Origin: Larix kaempferi
Taxonomy: Eukaryota > Streptophyta > Pinopsida > Pinales > Pinaceae
Length of the DNA stretch: 64,000 nucleotides
Direction of reading: 5' to 3'
NCBI GenBank assembly: GCA_027924585.1
Contig: BSBM01000865.1
Location: forward strand, 5,755,001 to 5,819,000
The position numbers were made by a program, and so were the translations under genes. The number at the start of each line of letters is the position of its first letter. The stretch's first letter is position 1. This document shows, one piece after another, positions 12,901-25,860 of the stretch. The notes below the pieces were generated by a model, which had not been told where the DNA came from, searched no databases, and worked only from the letters and a program-made list of their open reading frames with translations.

Positions 12901-13038
12901 TTTATTTAAATAATAATAATTAGTAATTACATTCATCCTTGATCAAAATTGATCTTAATTACAAAACTTTGTAATTAAATTTAACATAAAGTATTTTGCA
13001 AATAAAATAATAATTTTCAGAAATTTGGGTAGGTGACA
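9986..13038 (-). repeat. 3' LTR of Tekay-like element (internally deleted)
   Basis: In plus orientation it runs from TGTAACATCCCG to GGGTAGGTGACA and matches 17,904-22,145 with scattered substitutions and small indels. It is about 1.19 kb shorter. At 12,473-12,476 (GAAT) it skips the segment equivalent to 20,405-21,583, and GAAT occurs at both edges of the missing block. That suggests a microhomology deletion in this copy. Short frames inside (for example 11,949-12,155) are shared by both LTRs only because the LTRs are copies. Confidence 0.9.
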
Positions 13039-13052
13039 TACACCCCCCGTAA
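13039..13052 (-). other. Polypurine tract of Tekay-like element
   Basis: Read on the minus strand it is CTTACGGGGGGTGTA-like, purine-rich and directly upstream of the TGTCACC start of the 3' LTR. That is the usual place for plus-strand priming in an LTR retrotransposon. Confidence 0.7.
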
Positions 13053-13098
13053 GTCTCAACATCGTCCTTGATGTTGGCTAATCACTACTGGAGTGTTC

Positions 13099-14343
13099 CT
13101 AAAATAGAGTTGGGTATGCTACCTGCATACTACTCTCCAACTCCCAGGTTGCCTCTTCTGGGCTAAGGTGCTTCCACTGCACCTTCACTTGCCCAATGGT
13201 GCGATTCTGGAGAATAGTTTCCCTCCTTCTGAGAATACAGTATGGTTCCACCGAAAAATATTCATCTTGTCCCACCTGTACATCATTCCAATTTACAACA
13301 TGAGTAGCATCGTGTACATATTTCTTTAAAAATTATATATGAAAAACATTATCTATTATTAAGTTAGGTGGGAAAGCCAGTTGGTATGCCACTGGTCCGA
13401 CCTTAGACAATATTTCAAAAGGACTACAATACCTGGGTGCCAACTTGGCACAGTTCCCCAATTTCAGTGAACTCTTTTTCAGTCTTACCTTGAGGAATAC
13501 ATGTTCACCAACCTGGAATGCTTTATGAGTTATTTTTGAATCTGCTTGACTCTTTTGCCTATCTTGGGCAGCTTTTAAATGTCCTTGCACCTGTTTCACA
13601 ATTAGTTCTAACTCCTACAATAATTCAGGTCCTAAAACAACTCTACTTACTGGATCATTCCGCGAAACAGGTGTATCACATTTCCTACCATAAATAATTT
13701 CAAAAGGACTAAGTCTGGCCGATGCATGATAATGATTATTATAAGCAAATTCTGCTAAGTGTAAGTAGTCTTCCCACTTACCAGGCTGATCCTTAACATA
13801 CATTCTTAATAAATCTTCTAAAACTTGATTTACCTTTTCTGTTTGTCCATCCATTTGTGGATGAAATGTTGTACTGAAATTTAAGGTTGTATTCAACCCC
13901 TTAAACAGTGACCTCCAAAAGTTTCCCATAAACTTAGAGTCACGATCTGAAATTATTACTTTCGGTATCCCATGTAGTCGAAAAATCTGTTTCATAAAGG
14001 TTTCTGCAATGTCTGGATCTTTATGAGTAGTCTTCACAGGTATGAAATGTGCTGCCTTGCTGAGTTTGTCCACTACCACCATGATAGAATCATGTTGTTT
14101 TTGATTTTTAGGTAATCCAGTAATAAAGTCTATGCTGATCACTTCCCATTTCCAACTTGGTATAGGTAACAGTTGCAACAATCCAGCAATATGTTGGTGT
14201 TCAACCTTCACTTTTTGACAATCCAAACATTTAGCTATGTACTTTGCTACTTCATCCTTCATTCTGGGCCAATAGTATTCTTTTCTCAACATAGTAATGG
14301 TCTTTTGATAACCTAGATGACCAGAATAATGACTTTTATGCAT
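13099..14343 (-). pseudogene. Integrase with C-terminal chromodomain (Tekay-like pol)
   Basis: Integrase of a Ty3/gypsy element, which inserts the cDNA into chromosomal DNA. The N-terminal HHCC zinc finger is visible (HKSHYSGHLGYQK, then CLDCQKVK). The catalytic core follows, with the aspartates in VISIDFITGLPK and VIISDRDSKF and the glutamate in the GQTEKVNQ region. The C-terminal part contains ILRRRETILQNRTIGQV and KVQWKHLSPEEATWE, typical of a chromovirus chromodomain that targets integration to marked chromatin. The frame ends with TAG at 13,099-13,101, just before the polypurine tract. In-frame stops at 13,615-13,617 and 13,333-13,335 break it; no frameshift is seen. Same frame as the reverse transcriptase upstream. 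Confidence 0.85.
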
Positions 14344-14367
14344 CTCATTTAATATCAGAAATTTTAT

Positions 14368-16011
14368 TTATGGTATGTCTAGTACATACAAACTATTTTT
14401 ATATAGTAATAATCCATTATCCTTCATGCTATAATCTGCCATAAAATTTTCAGAATTGTTGTTTGCTATCTTTTCCTTCATTTTTATGTATTCTTCATCT
14501 GTTTCACTCTTTTCAAGAATCTGATTTTCCAAATCAGTTGAATAAGTACTGATGGCTGAAATAAAATTTAGTTTTGCCTTACGACTTAAGGCATCTGCAA
14601 CCTTTTTCTCCTTTCCTTTAATATGTTGAATTTCAAAATCATACTTACTTAAGAACGTCAACCATCTAGCTTGTCTAGCGTTCAGGTTTGTCTGATCTAA
14701 TAAATATTTCAGACCCATGTTATCTGTCAATAATGTAAATTTTCTACTAATAAGGTGGTGACGCCACATTTTTAAAGCATGAATAACTGCCAATAACTCT
14801 AAGTCATAGGTAGAGTAGTTATCTTCATGTACTTTCAGCTTTCTAGATTCATATGCCACCGCATGCCCTTCCTGTATTAGGACTCCACCGAGTTCGTCAT
14901 TGCATGTGCCTATACAAACAACAAAATCCTTGTTGGGGTCTGCTATCCTCAAGATAGGTGTTGTCGTCAATAATTCCTTTAATTTCTTAAAACTGTCAGA
15001 ACATTTCTGATCCCACACAAATTTCTTCCCTTTCTTCTGCAAGGAAGTTATGGGGTTGGCAATTTTTGAAAAATATTCTATAAACTTTCTGTAATATCCA
15101 GTAATGCCCATAAATCATCTTACATCCGACACATCCTTAGGAACCGACCAGTCATTAATGGCCCTTATCTTGTCGGGGTCAACCGAGATTCCTTCTTTTG
15201 AAATTATGTGTCCTAGATACTGAATTTTGTTTTTGTGAAAGTCGCACTTACTAAACTTAGTGTATAGTTGATGATCTCTCAGAACTTGTAAGATAATATG
15301 TAAATGTTCATCATGCTCTTCTTTAATTTTTGAATACACTAAAATGTCATCTATGAACACAACAACAAACTTGTCTAAGTATTTGTGCAGAATATTATTC
15401 ATCAAACACATAAATACAGCCGGGGCATTAGTCAAGCCACTAGGAATGACTACGAACTCGTAATGTCCATACCGAGTTCTGAAAGCTGTCTTGAAAATAT
15501 ATTCATCCTTAACCCGTACTTGATGATATCTCGATCTTAGATCAATCTTTGAAAATATCATTGCTCCGTGCAACTGATCAAATAGATCGTCTATGCGGGG
15601 AAATGGATACCGATTCTTGATCGTCATCTTATTAAGCTGGTGATAATCTATGCACAGTCTTAAGGTTCCATCTTTTTTCTTAACAAAGATGACAGGTGCT
15701 CCCCAAGGAGACACGCTGGTTCTTATATAATTCTTGTCAATCATTTCCTTCAACTATGATTTTAATTCATTTAGTTCCAGTATATTCATTCTGTATGGAG
15801 CTTTAGAATTTGGTACTGCTCCTGGTATTAACTCTATGGTAAAATCTAAATCTCTTTTAGGAGGTAATCCTGGAATCTCCTCAGGAAATACATCCTTAAA
15901 ATCCTTTAGGACAGGTATGTCCTCTATTTTTAGTTTGTCCTCTTTACCAATAAACTCATCATTTACTGCAAACAACTGGCATCCTTTCCTAACTTCCCTC
16001 TTAACTTGCAT
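14368..16011 (-). pseudogene. Reverse transcriptase and RNase H (Tekay-like pol)
   Basis: Polymerase that copies element RNA into cDNA inside virus-like particles. The reverse transcriptase region (about 15,115-16,011) has [16 protein letters not shown], the fingers/palm motif [11 protein letters not shown] and the catalytic box [13 protein letters not shown]. The thumb/connection includes [15 protein letters not shown]. RNase H (14,368-15,111) shows an acidic-residue pattern typical of gypsy elements and ends ...QHIKGKEKKVADALSRK. In-frame stops occur at 15,754-15,756, 15,115-15,117 and 14,368-14,370. The frame is otherwise preserved from protease to chromodomain, so inactivation here is by point mutation rather than indels. 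Confidence 0.88.
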
Positions 16012-16370
16012 GGCTGAAATCTGTCTAAGGGTTACCTTCCTTGGGATGCCTTTTATTTATACAGTTTTCCCTTCGTCATTTAAACATGTAAAACTTTTTC
16101 CATAACAGTCTAGAATGACATGATGGGCTTCTAACCAGTCCATCCCAACTATAATATCATAAGATCCTAAAGGTAGAATATTCAACTTTATTTGTGTTTG
16201 TAAACGATTCATGGATAAAACACAATTTTCTATAAAATCTGATACTTTTCTCTTTGTTCCAGTTGCTAGTCTAACTAGCCAAGATTTACTAAACATTTTA
16301 GTTTTCAATTTAAGACTTTCCACAATGTCTGGTGATATATAACTTAAGCTAGCACCTGGGTCAATTAAAA
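16012..16370 (-). pseudogene. Aspartic protease (Tekay-like element)
   Basis: Retropepsin-type protease that would cut the Gag-Pol polyprotein. The catalytic loop reads LIDPGASLSYIS, with Pro where D(S/T)GA is usual. The later motif is YDIIVGMDWLEAHH, typical of plant gypsy proteases. It shares the frame of reverse transcriptase downstream but not of gag upstream: the gag frame ends at 16,365-16,367 just as the protease begins. A stop lies at 16,057-16,059. Whether the gag/pol frame change is natural or decay is unclear; chromoviruses usually have one continuous frame. Confidence 0.75.
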
Positions 16371-17761
16371 AGTAACAGGATGTTTTTGTATCATACCTTC
16401 AATCTCCACCATAGAGATTTGATGATATGCTTTCATGTTGTCGAGTGCTGCATTAATTCTGGGCATCTCCCTCGCCACGTCTCCAACAATAGGTTCAGTC
16501 TGGATAGAGTTGATGTTGTTTGTTTTCTGCTTCCTCAAGGGACATTCTGATGCATAATGGGGACCTTGACATTCAAAACATTTAATAGGTGCCTTTGGCT
16601 CACTGGTTCTGGTATTATTAGGTGCATTTCTGGGTGCTGTAGAATTCTGTCGTGAATTGTTCTTGGACTTGTTCCCTTGATAATTCTGATTCTGAAAATT
16701 TTTCTTTTGAAACCCGGAATTTCCGCTGAACCTTACATTTTTCCATTTCTGCTCAAAGTTGCTGGGCTTATGACTCTTCCAGTTTGACATTCCTTCTCTC
16801 TTCCGATTTGTGTCATAGCAGAAAACTGCCTTTATCATAGCCTCTTCCAAGGTTTTAGGACTGTCATACTCGATTATGTCCTTAATGTTGAAAGGTAAAC
16901 AACTCAAGTACCTTTGAATATTCAATTTTTATTCTATGAGGTATGGTACATATCTTAGTAAATTTAGAAATTTACTTTTCATCTCTTTCATACTCATACC
17001 TCCCAGCTTCAAATCGTAGAACTCTTTGGATTTTTCTTCATAGTATTGTTTAGACAAATACTTCTTTTTAAAGTATCTTTTAAATGTAATCCAGCTTATA
17101 TCTTTATCTTTGATGCCCTTTACTCTTTTGATGTCCTGCCACCAAATATCTGCTTTTCCGATCAAGTTATATATAGCCATTTTTGCCTTCAAGGACTCTG
17201 AATAGTTATAAATCTGGAGTATTTCTTCATACCGGACAGCCACGCTTCAGCTGTCTCGCCCTTCTCAGTTTCTCCATTGAATGTTGGAGGTCTTTAAATA
17301 TTTTTGAACTCCCCAGAAATCTGCTCATATTCCTTATGTTTTTTCCTTCTGGGTTTGAAATCTCCTTAACTGCTATCACTGGTGTAGTTACGTTTCTTTC
17401 TGCGTGTTTCAATAGCATCTCCTGATGAGGTTGAACTGTTGTTCACCTTACTGGTTTTCATTTTCTTGTTTTTATCATCATGAGGCAGATCCTCAATTTT
17501 GGAAATATCTTCATTATCTCTCTCTTGCTCCTCAGTTGGGCACTGTTCAAACAACACTTGGTTTAATTGTTCTTGTGCTTGCAGAATCCTTTCATTGTCT
17601 TGTTTCACAGATCTGATTTCTGCTTTTAATTCATGAAAAGCACGTAACAGTTCTGACGAATTGTTATTTAGTTCACTGTGACCTTCTTCCACATAGTGTT
17701 TTCCCGAACTATGGCTATTTGGTTGAAATCTATCGTTTATATGATCAGCTAAATTCTCCAT
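16365..17761 (-). pseudogene. Gag polyprotein (Tekay-like element)
   Basis: Capsid/nucleocapsid protein that packages element RNA. The start chosen is the ATG at 17,759-17,761 (MENLADHIN), about 140 bp inside the 5' LTR. The N-terminus is polar with a coiled-coil-like stretch (SVKQDNERILQAQEQLNQ). The retrotransposon gag core spans about 16,929-17,243 (ADIWWQDIKR; FKRYFKKKYLSKQYYEEK). The nucleocapsid part is basic, Asn/Gln-rich, with one CCHC-type knuckle (CFECQGPHYASEC, near 16,560-16,600). It is broken by frameshifts near 17,230-17,420 and by a stop near 16,926-16,928. Confidence 0.85.
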
Positions 17762-17887
17762 ACTTGTAGCTTAAAAATAATTTTTGGAATAATATCATAA
17801 TTAAAATTCATATTAGTAAAGTTTTCTGCTGTATAAAATTTTCTGCTGCGTGTTCTTGGACCTCTTTCAGGCCTAGAGTTTGAACAT

Positions 17888-17901
17888 GAGCTATGATACC
17901 A
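17888..17901 (-). other. Primer-binding site of Tekay-like element
   Basis: On the minus strand this is TGGTATCATAGCTC, two bases from the end of the 5' LTR. It matches the initiator tRNA-Met primer-binding site except for one change (TGGTATCAGAGC is usual). Confidence 0.8.
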
Positions 17902-17903
17902 CA

Positions 17904-20900
17904 TGTAACATCCCGAATTTTCATAAAAAATTTAAATTTTTGATAACAACATTAAATATGATAATTATAATTGCGGAATTAATAAATGTCTACGTACAAC
18001 AGAAATGATTAAAGGTCATTAGTATTAACATAATCTAATTTATGTATTAGCAGCTTTATGATAATGACAACTTTAACACATGTTTGTCAAACCTGATTAA
18101 TGTAATAAAAAAAACTGACAGGTCAGAATTATGATGTGAAATTTGTAATATTGAGAAGACACTAATAGTTTGACTTTTGATGAAAAGGGTGTCCTACGAG
18201 GTACCCTGGAGTTTACTTAGTTGCAACGCTAAAGCAAATTGAATATGCTATGTGCAAACGACAGGTAAGAAGTTTCATAACTACATAAATTCAAAGTACG
18301 AGTATAGTTCAATTTCAACGTCATAGAGAAATAAAGGGTTAGAAAATCTGTTGCGACTAACCATAATTTTACAGGTATGAATTTCATAGCTATAAAGACT
18401 GTTTTCAAAGTTGTCTTACAACTCAACTATGCATAAACAGAGTTATCGATGATCATTATCAAGCTGATAGTTTTGTCACTGTAATCTCTATCGTTGTTGT
18501 AGCTGGTTTTGTTGTCGTCTTAAGATAATTAATTATCTTTATAATTCTGATGTGATAGATGTACCGCAAAATCATTAAATGTTTGTATGAAAGAGTATGG
18601 TGAGAATTTCATAACAACCAGTTAGTTTTCATTCTTAATTTTCAACATTAGTTCCATTGAAATGTCTACTATACAAAACTATTTATTTTTATAGTTGTGA
18701 TAATAGAATTTACATGGCCGCAATCGTTGTTACTAGGATAGTGTTTCAATCTCTTATGTATGGACTACACTAATCCGGATTTTTAACTAGACTTGATATT
18801 TATAAGCTTTTACGGGCTTATATGTAACTTGTATCAATCATTGTATAAACTATGTCAAATTATGACTTATAGTCTTACTACCCACTATTACATAAACCAA
18901 ATTTTAAAAACTACAATTCCTACCTTGAAACTATTTGAACTTTAGAATGTTGATCTATATAACCACATGAATCTACAATACGACATAACTTGGAACTATG
19001 TAATCGTTGGTCAACATAACACTATAATGTATGCCGTGGAATGTAATATGGAACCATACAAACTTTAGATTTGAATTAACATAACATATATTGTTATAAT
19101 ATTATGTATCAAACTTTTGAATTCATAATGTTGGAAAAGGAGTACTGACATGCATTTATGTTGATTGACAGGTTGATGGTTTATGAGTGATACGAATCGT
19201 CGTTGATGATTGTGATATAGGCATGCATTAATGGTCGTCCCTAATATCATGGTGACGAGGATTAAACAAGCCTCCACGTGAGTGCAAGCTAATGCATGCG
19301 ATGACTGTGATGGTTGCCATATAATATTTCTTCGTTGAAGGTTCTCCGAGCTGGTTGTCGATGCATCCATCGTAAGATAGACGTGGTAAGGTCTTGCTAT
19401 GGCAATGAATGATTCCATAAGTGCATATGCCATGCGTTTCCCAATGTAAAAGATTTGGCAATGGTGATCGTTGATCGACTTTGATCCTGGTCGTTGGATG
19501 TAACCCTAGAATTATGTCGATGTTTTGGTTGACGAGGAGTGGTTGTAGTTCATTGTTACATTGGTCTTGGCAGTGTGGCCAACAGGCTGCTGCTTTGTAG
19601 GGTTAGAAGATGAGGGTTTCGACCCTGTGACCTGTGAGTTAGGCTAGAGATAGTGCAGAATTCGTCTTCTGTAATGGAGTGAACAAATTATGAGTCTTGA
19701 GTTTGTAACAGTGTCAAGTTGGTAGGTTGTTTCAATCTCTGAGTTTTTGTTTTCTTTTTAAAGGAAGGACATCTTTCTGCAACTAAATTTAAATGGTTGT
19801 CTGTTCTTGTGTGAAGCAAGGGGTCGTCGTATACTGGCATAAGTACAGAGGTCGACCTTTAGTTTGAAAAAGGTAAGTGGCTACCCAACTCAGGGTTTCT
19901 AGTAACGTTTTGGTTGATAGTTTTTACCAAGTAAGATGTTTAACGTTTGACAGTTTAAATGGCAGGCACCATGTTTCAAAGGGGAACATGAACCAAGGTT
20001 TGGAAAGAGGATGGCCAAGCTTCATTCCGGGTAAGATCCAGGTATTCCAAAACCCTCGTAGGTGCTCATTCAGTCTTAAATGATGTGGTTGTTCCAGCAA
20101 AGAGTAATCAGTCTTGCCATGTTTCGGCGTCGTCTGTCAGTAGATCTTTTAAGAAGATCCTCATGTTGGAGTGAAAACTCTACAACGAATGATCTTCGTC
20201 TATTTTCTCTGCGTTTAAAATGATGCTTAGTTTTCGCTCAGATGTAAATGTAAACTCGTATTTAAGAGTTCAGAACGATGGGGTTAAAACCCTGTAGGGT
20301 TTTCATTTTTAGAAAAGTTGAGTTGACTGTGAATGTAGCTTCCTTTGTGAATTGTGAACCAGTGTTGATTCGACCTCAAACTTGGAAAATGTTTAACCTG
20401 GAATTACACCCTATGCGATTTTTGTTTGGAAACGTATTGTAATCTTTTTGTTTTCTGCGTACACTGGTTTCCCTTCTTTGAATTGGGAACTTGTAATGGT
20501 TTAGACCTGGAACACGACCTGTTTGTTTATGTTATGAGAAAAGAGAAAAAGAGCCAAGGCTCGTTTATTGTAGATACTAACTTTCCTTTCAGTAATGAAC
20601 AAAATGTATGCTATCTAAATTCTGTGTTCATTTTCTGTGTTAAACGATTTAATACTGTGGATTGATATCGTGATTTTCGAGCTATACTATGGTTTTAATA
20701 TGAAACTCAATTTTGAAATCGACACTTACAGTTTAGAATATCTATATGAATAAAATGACTGATGGCAATAATAATGTTTATAATGTTTTCATTATCTGTT
20801 TGAACTATAAAATCATAGGCAATGGTTATAGTAAGAAATGAAAACAATGTGTGTATGTGAAATGTGAAAAACTATATAATGACTGTTATATACAACCTTG

Positions 20901-22145
20901 ATATAATGAACACATTTATTTATTTGCAGCTATGATATTATATTGCATACATAATATGATATATAGAAATATGAATTCTATCTATTTCCTATGTACATAG
21001 TAATGATAATAATAATGCAATGTAACTGTACAAGAATTAAAAAATGTTTGTTTAAACTGAAAACAATGAAATATTCTATAATATTTAGGTATTGTACGGA
21101 ACCTTCTACTATTATTGAATATAGGACAGAAACTAATAAACATATAATTACTATCTTTATCTATCGAATTCAATGGCAATTTTCCTATCTTTCATCTATA
21201 CTTAATTTGTGTCTCTATACTAGAGTACGATGCATAAAACAACATGTGGAAAAATGTAGAGATTGGTTTATCAATTCCAAATCATCATTAAAACTTAACA
21301 TTCAAACTTTAGACAAATTTAGAAATAGATTCTTATTCCAAACAGAAAACAGAAATTATTAACTTTACTAAACATAACTATTAGCTGAGAAAAAGTAGAA
21401 AATTTGTAAAACCTGGATTAATCTATAGGGAAACAAACAGCCCAAGAAGACTGTTCCACCCAACCAATTCCTGAAAGCAGTTAAGTACTTGCCTGAGGAC
21501 CCCCGAGCCTGCTCACTGAACCACCAGGAGGAAGAAAATTTAGGAATTAGGATCTCCACTTGTAGTAGTACTAACTATTGAATCTTGAATAACTAACAGT
21601 CCAATAGACCTGCACCAGCATCTCTGTCCTTCTCAGCAATATGCATACTTAAGATTGCACTCACAACTAGCCTCCCTATTTGAATCTCTCAGTGATCACC
21701 TGATGCACATGAGGAAATATTTCTGTAGAAAATATTGTGTAAGAGCTGCCTGCTCAATTCAAATTTTCCTTTTGTAGGCTGCGTAGGCATTTTCAGTTGT
21801 TACTAGGTCATTAAATGAGCTGCCTGCTCACTCCCTCCACCTGGGGGATAATGCCACATTTTTAGGGGTAGTTGTCCCATAACCAACAACTAGTGGTGAA
21901 GTGCAATTGCTGCCATCTGTCCCATACCTTCCAATAGCTTCCATTCCTCCTAGTGGGTCAGTGAACACTCATTTAACAGTCCCCTTGGGTGTTTGTCTCC
22001 TAATTAATTTATTTAAATAATAATAATCAGTAATTACATTCATCCTTGATCAAAATTGATCCTAATTACAAAACTTTGTAATTAAATTTAACATAAAGTA
22101 TTTTGCAAATAAAATAATAATTTTCAGAAATTTGGGTAGGTGATA
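17904..22145 (-). repeat. 5' LTR of Tekay-like element (full length, 4.2 kb)
   Basis: The 4,242-bp full-length LTR, TGTAACATCCCG to GGTAGGTGATA in plus orientation; its outer end reads TGATA where the partner has TGACA. It contains the block 20,405-21,583 absent from the 3' LTR. GATGG follows at 22,146-22,150. No protein-coding frame in it is convincing. Confidence 0.9.
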
Positions 22146-22150
22146 GATGG

Positions 22151-25100
22151 TGGGTATGTTGAGGGAGGAGTAGGGTTTTCTTGTAACTGCATTTGTTCTC
22201 AATGGATGGCTCATTCTACATATAAAATGAGGCACTGAAACGAGTTGTGACTTAACAACCCGATCAACGCTGATGAGTAGTATGCGATCAAATTAGTGTA
22301 TGTGTAGTGCTTGGGGAATGAAAAGTACGGTTAGGTGGAAGTGTGACCACATCAACTAGAATGATGTGACCATGTTTCCCACATGATGAGCACCCTTCGT
22401 GATTCTCGTTCACCTTAGATGTGGTGATGAATTTGATAGAGGATGTCTCTTGAGAGGTTGGTTGAGGTCTATCAACAATGGGGTGTGTGAGATGAATTGT
22501 TTATAGCGTGTCCTAAAATCGATGGAGTTCAAGACAATGATATGTGTAATGGCCAAGCTAAGAAAAAATTGCTCACGCATGATTCATGTGCAATGTTTTG
22601 TTCTTTGGTTTGGGTTTAACTACTGGAGGCATTGATAGTATGGTCCCTATTGAAGAGGTGGTTGAGTAGTTAGCACTTATATGCTTTATTAGGAAGTTCC
22701 TAAGCTCCAAAAATGTTGGGAAAAGGTTCATTGTGTTCCTTGTTTTACTACACAAAGAAAATGGTTGATTGAGTCTTGGGGTAGGGGGGTTTCTTAGCAT
22801 GACTAGGGATTTCAAATTTGGCTTCTTGATGCTCCTAGTGTTGGGATTGTGTGTGACTAGTAATGGCATTGTCAAAAGTGGTAATGGTCATGTGATTGCT
22901 ATAGATTGTGCACCTACATGTGCAACTAGAGTAAAATTGAAATGGGTGTATGGCTTTGGTACTATTTCTAGATATGGTGGTATTAAATACCAAACCCATA
23001 TTACCAAAATGATCCTGGGAAATGTGACTATAGAAATAACTAGGGTTCCTTACATTCCTGAGGGGGGAAACAAGAATGGTATTTGAACCACTAGTGGTAC
23101 TGAAGGAGATGAGGGGATGCCTACTTCTTCAGTATGTTGATTCTTTTATGGTCCAGATGTTGGTGTAGAGATAGCTTGTGTCTTGTATTTAGATGTGAAT
23201 ATAGTTCAAATGATGCCATTTGTGGAGCCTAGGATAACTAGTGGAGGACCAGAGTATTCCCCCAGCAAGGTGAAATATTTGTAGACGCCAGTACCGATAT
23301 CTTCATATGATGAATGGTTTTATGATCCTATGGTGAGATGGATGTTATCAAGGTTTGAATTAGGATGATGCTTGTAGTATGTGAGTTGGTCGAGGGTGAC
23401 TATTTTATCATTGTGGGGAAACATCATGATGCGGAAAACTGATGAGGCCATCACCTTCATGGCATACATGTAGCTACATCCCATAAGCAAGTTGTAATTG
23501 ATTTGAGCATCGACTAATTTGATATCCAGGAGTACCATTTTACCTCCCAATTCAATGGGGACATTCTGGTATGACCCTATGGTTTTAATGTCTTACAATC
23601 ATAAGCACAAAGGTGATAGACGAGGGGACCAATTTTGGTGACATCACATAAGTAAATGCTCCTTCATGGACTATGCATTGATGATTGATCATGTTCTTGA
23701 TAGTGACTGGAATTTGGAAAGTGACTAATGAAAGTAAGTGTGGTTCGCTATTGTCGAGGTTGAAGTTCATTAAGCACAAATTAGATGGATCAATTGCACC
23801 TAAAACAAAGAGCAGTGCCTTCTTTTGGGAAGGAGAATACTAAATAACTTCTAAAGTTGACATGGCAGTGGGGGATTGGGCCAAATCATCTATGATGTTG
23901 TAATTATGATAAAATTCATATGGGAATTATGGGCACTTCGTTGGAGCGGTGTATTTGGGAACGAAGGGATCTGGTCATTACTAGGACATGGTATCTGCAA
24001 AGTCCTACCTTGGTAGCAATTACATCCTACCTTTTCAGAGGCTTAAGAGTTATACTACCTTTGTTATGGGTCTGAAGGTTGAATTTATCCATATTCATGT
24101 ATATGTTTTGGAAGGTTCCATCGCCTAGGGGGTGAGTTTCATGGTGATGAAAAATAGCTCCCTAGTTCAGGAAGGGTTGTTGCAATACATCCTGTTGTGA
24201 TTGTGGTGCAGTTATTGGTTGAGGTGGGTTCGAACCAACCTTCTTCTTGGCCTCAATCAACTATTGACACCCTGGTATCAATGAGAGATGATGCATGTAA
24301 TGTTTTTATTATCCACATATGGCACAAGGGAAGCTTGTTCTAAGGTTGGGATTCTTTCCATGATCGCAAGGATTATTGGTCTCTTCATACTAGTTTCCTC
24401 TGTTCTAGTTTTATTAGGGAGATGGATTTACACTTACCCTTGTTGTTGGTTCTTCCTATTCTTTCCATTCTTCTTCCTCTGATTTTTTGGATAATGAGGA
24501 TTAGCCATCTTCAACTATTCAAATTGTTGATTTTGTTGTGTGGGAGAAGGATAGACTAGATTAACCCCAGCATGGGTCATGGGGTGAGTACTAGGTGGAC
24601 CAGGGAACATAAAATATGGGTTTTAAATGGGGGTAGGAAGATATGGGTTGGGTGCTCCATAATTTGTGGATGTAGGAGCTTGTGGCACCATTGGAGGTAA
24701 TGGTGGTGGAGAAAGTTGATTCGAACTTGTATTGGGGAATGCCAGACTATATGGTCCATACATAATTTGTCCAAATGGAGGATTTGGAGGTGTTTGAGGG
24801 GCCACCAATACTTAAGATGTTGGAAGGTACTGGTGCACCATATTGTATAATATTGAGACACGTGGTTGGGTAACTTTTCCTTAATGGAAAACAACTCTAA
24901 TAAGCTCATCGGAAGAGTGTGATATGTTAGGAGGAGCTTGGTTTAGATAACAATGCCAAGGAGTTTCTAGTATGATCATATAAAAAAACTTAGACTGAGC
25001 ATATACCAAATTGAAATGTTGGGTTTTGAGAATGACCTCCTTTTCCTTTTTGGTTGTAGTGGTTGCCACATCCTTGGAAATCATAGTGAAGAGTGATTTA

Positions 25101-25860
25101 AGGAACCAATCCAATAAGAATTTGGATTGGATTTATATTTTACATAGTGTCATATTCCTACGCCATCTGTGGATATGATCCATGATGTGTACAAAGGTAT
25201 TTTGCCGAAAATCTATTAGAATCTCCAAATCTAGGTAATGATGCATAGGTAATTGGAAATACGTGAGAAAAGTGGTGGTTGTAAACTAAAAAGTGGAATA
25301 AGTATTTGATGGTAAATTGGCATACCATTTGTTCATCGTGCATGTGAGGGTTCTTTGAAATAGTCAAAGGAAAAGGATGTCCTCGACTGTACTATTAGAT
25401 AAACACCAGAGGTGAAATGACATCACATGGTTTGCTATATCACCACCATGCTTTCCCTCAAATTTTGGAATATCCAAGGGGAGCTTGGAGGACATGCCTA
25501 ACCAAGTTGTGTCCAGTAAAATGGGGTCATTTACTAGCTTCAATAAATTTAGGATATTTAAACTCACCATAAATGGAAGAGTTGGACCCACCATATTTTT
25601 TTGTGTACTACCTTTGTCGGGAGTTGGAGGTGTTAGGGGGGGTGGCAGTGGGGGGGTGTAGGTGATCTAGGAGGATATCCAAGCCTAGGTATTTCCAGGA
25701 AAAGTTGAAGCTATAATGGTTTCCCTAGTACACCCCATACTGATGGTCTCCACGACTGTCTAAAAGGCGGTAATGTGGGAACTCCTCCTTGAATAAGGGG
25801 TGTCCTTGCTACTTCAAAAAATTCCTAAGGGATCTTTGTTCTAAATGGTAGCAATTTTGT
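22151..25860 (-). pseudogene. Decayed gag-protease retroelement (minus strand)
   Basis: Minus-strand pieces line up in order with the plus-strand element at 54,484-58,844. A proline-rich N-terminus lies around 25,620-25,800. A gag core follows (25,364-25,594, with LPLDIPKFEGKHGGD and HVMSFHLWC against LPSDIPKFEGKAREY and HIMSFHLWC). Then come FLKSLFTMISKDVA (24,881-25,114), a protease with NYLLLGC-like text (23,320-23,550, NYNLLMGCSYMYAMK), and a WYL...PNLKSL stretch (22,573-23,086) matching the segment after the protease. Stops and frameshifts are frequent. It is the old host of the Tekay-like insertion and continues at 9,985 downward. No reverse transcriptase was recognised. Confidence 0.7.

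Larger units (their letters stand above)
9986..22145 (-). mobile_element. Chromodomain Ty3/gypsy retrotransposon, Tekay/Del-like
   Basis: A complete 12.16 kb element on the minus strand, flanked by GATGG duplications (9,981-9,985 and 22,146-22,150). The 5' LTR is at 17,904-22,145 and the 3' LTR at 9,986-13,038. A primer-binding site (17,888-17,901) and polypurine tract (13,039-13,052) sit directly inside them. The internal order on the minus strand is gag, protease, reverse transcriptase, RNase H, integrase, chromodomain. Very long LTRs plus a C-terminal chromodomain point to the Tekay/Del lineage; the lineage call is inference. Protease through chromodomain lies in one frame broken by six nonsense codons. 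The element interrupts an older minus-strand gag-protease element. Confidence 0.9.

Noticed and set aside
22769-23086. 105-residue plus-strand frame
   Set aside because: The opposite strand aligns with the gag-protease family, so the plus-strand frame is a shadow.
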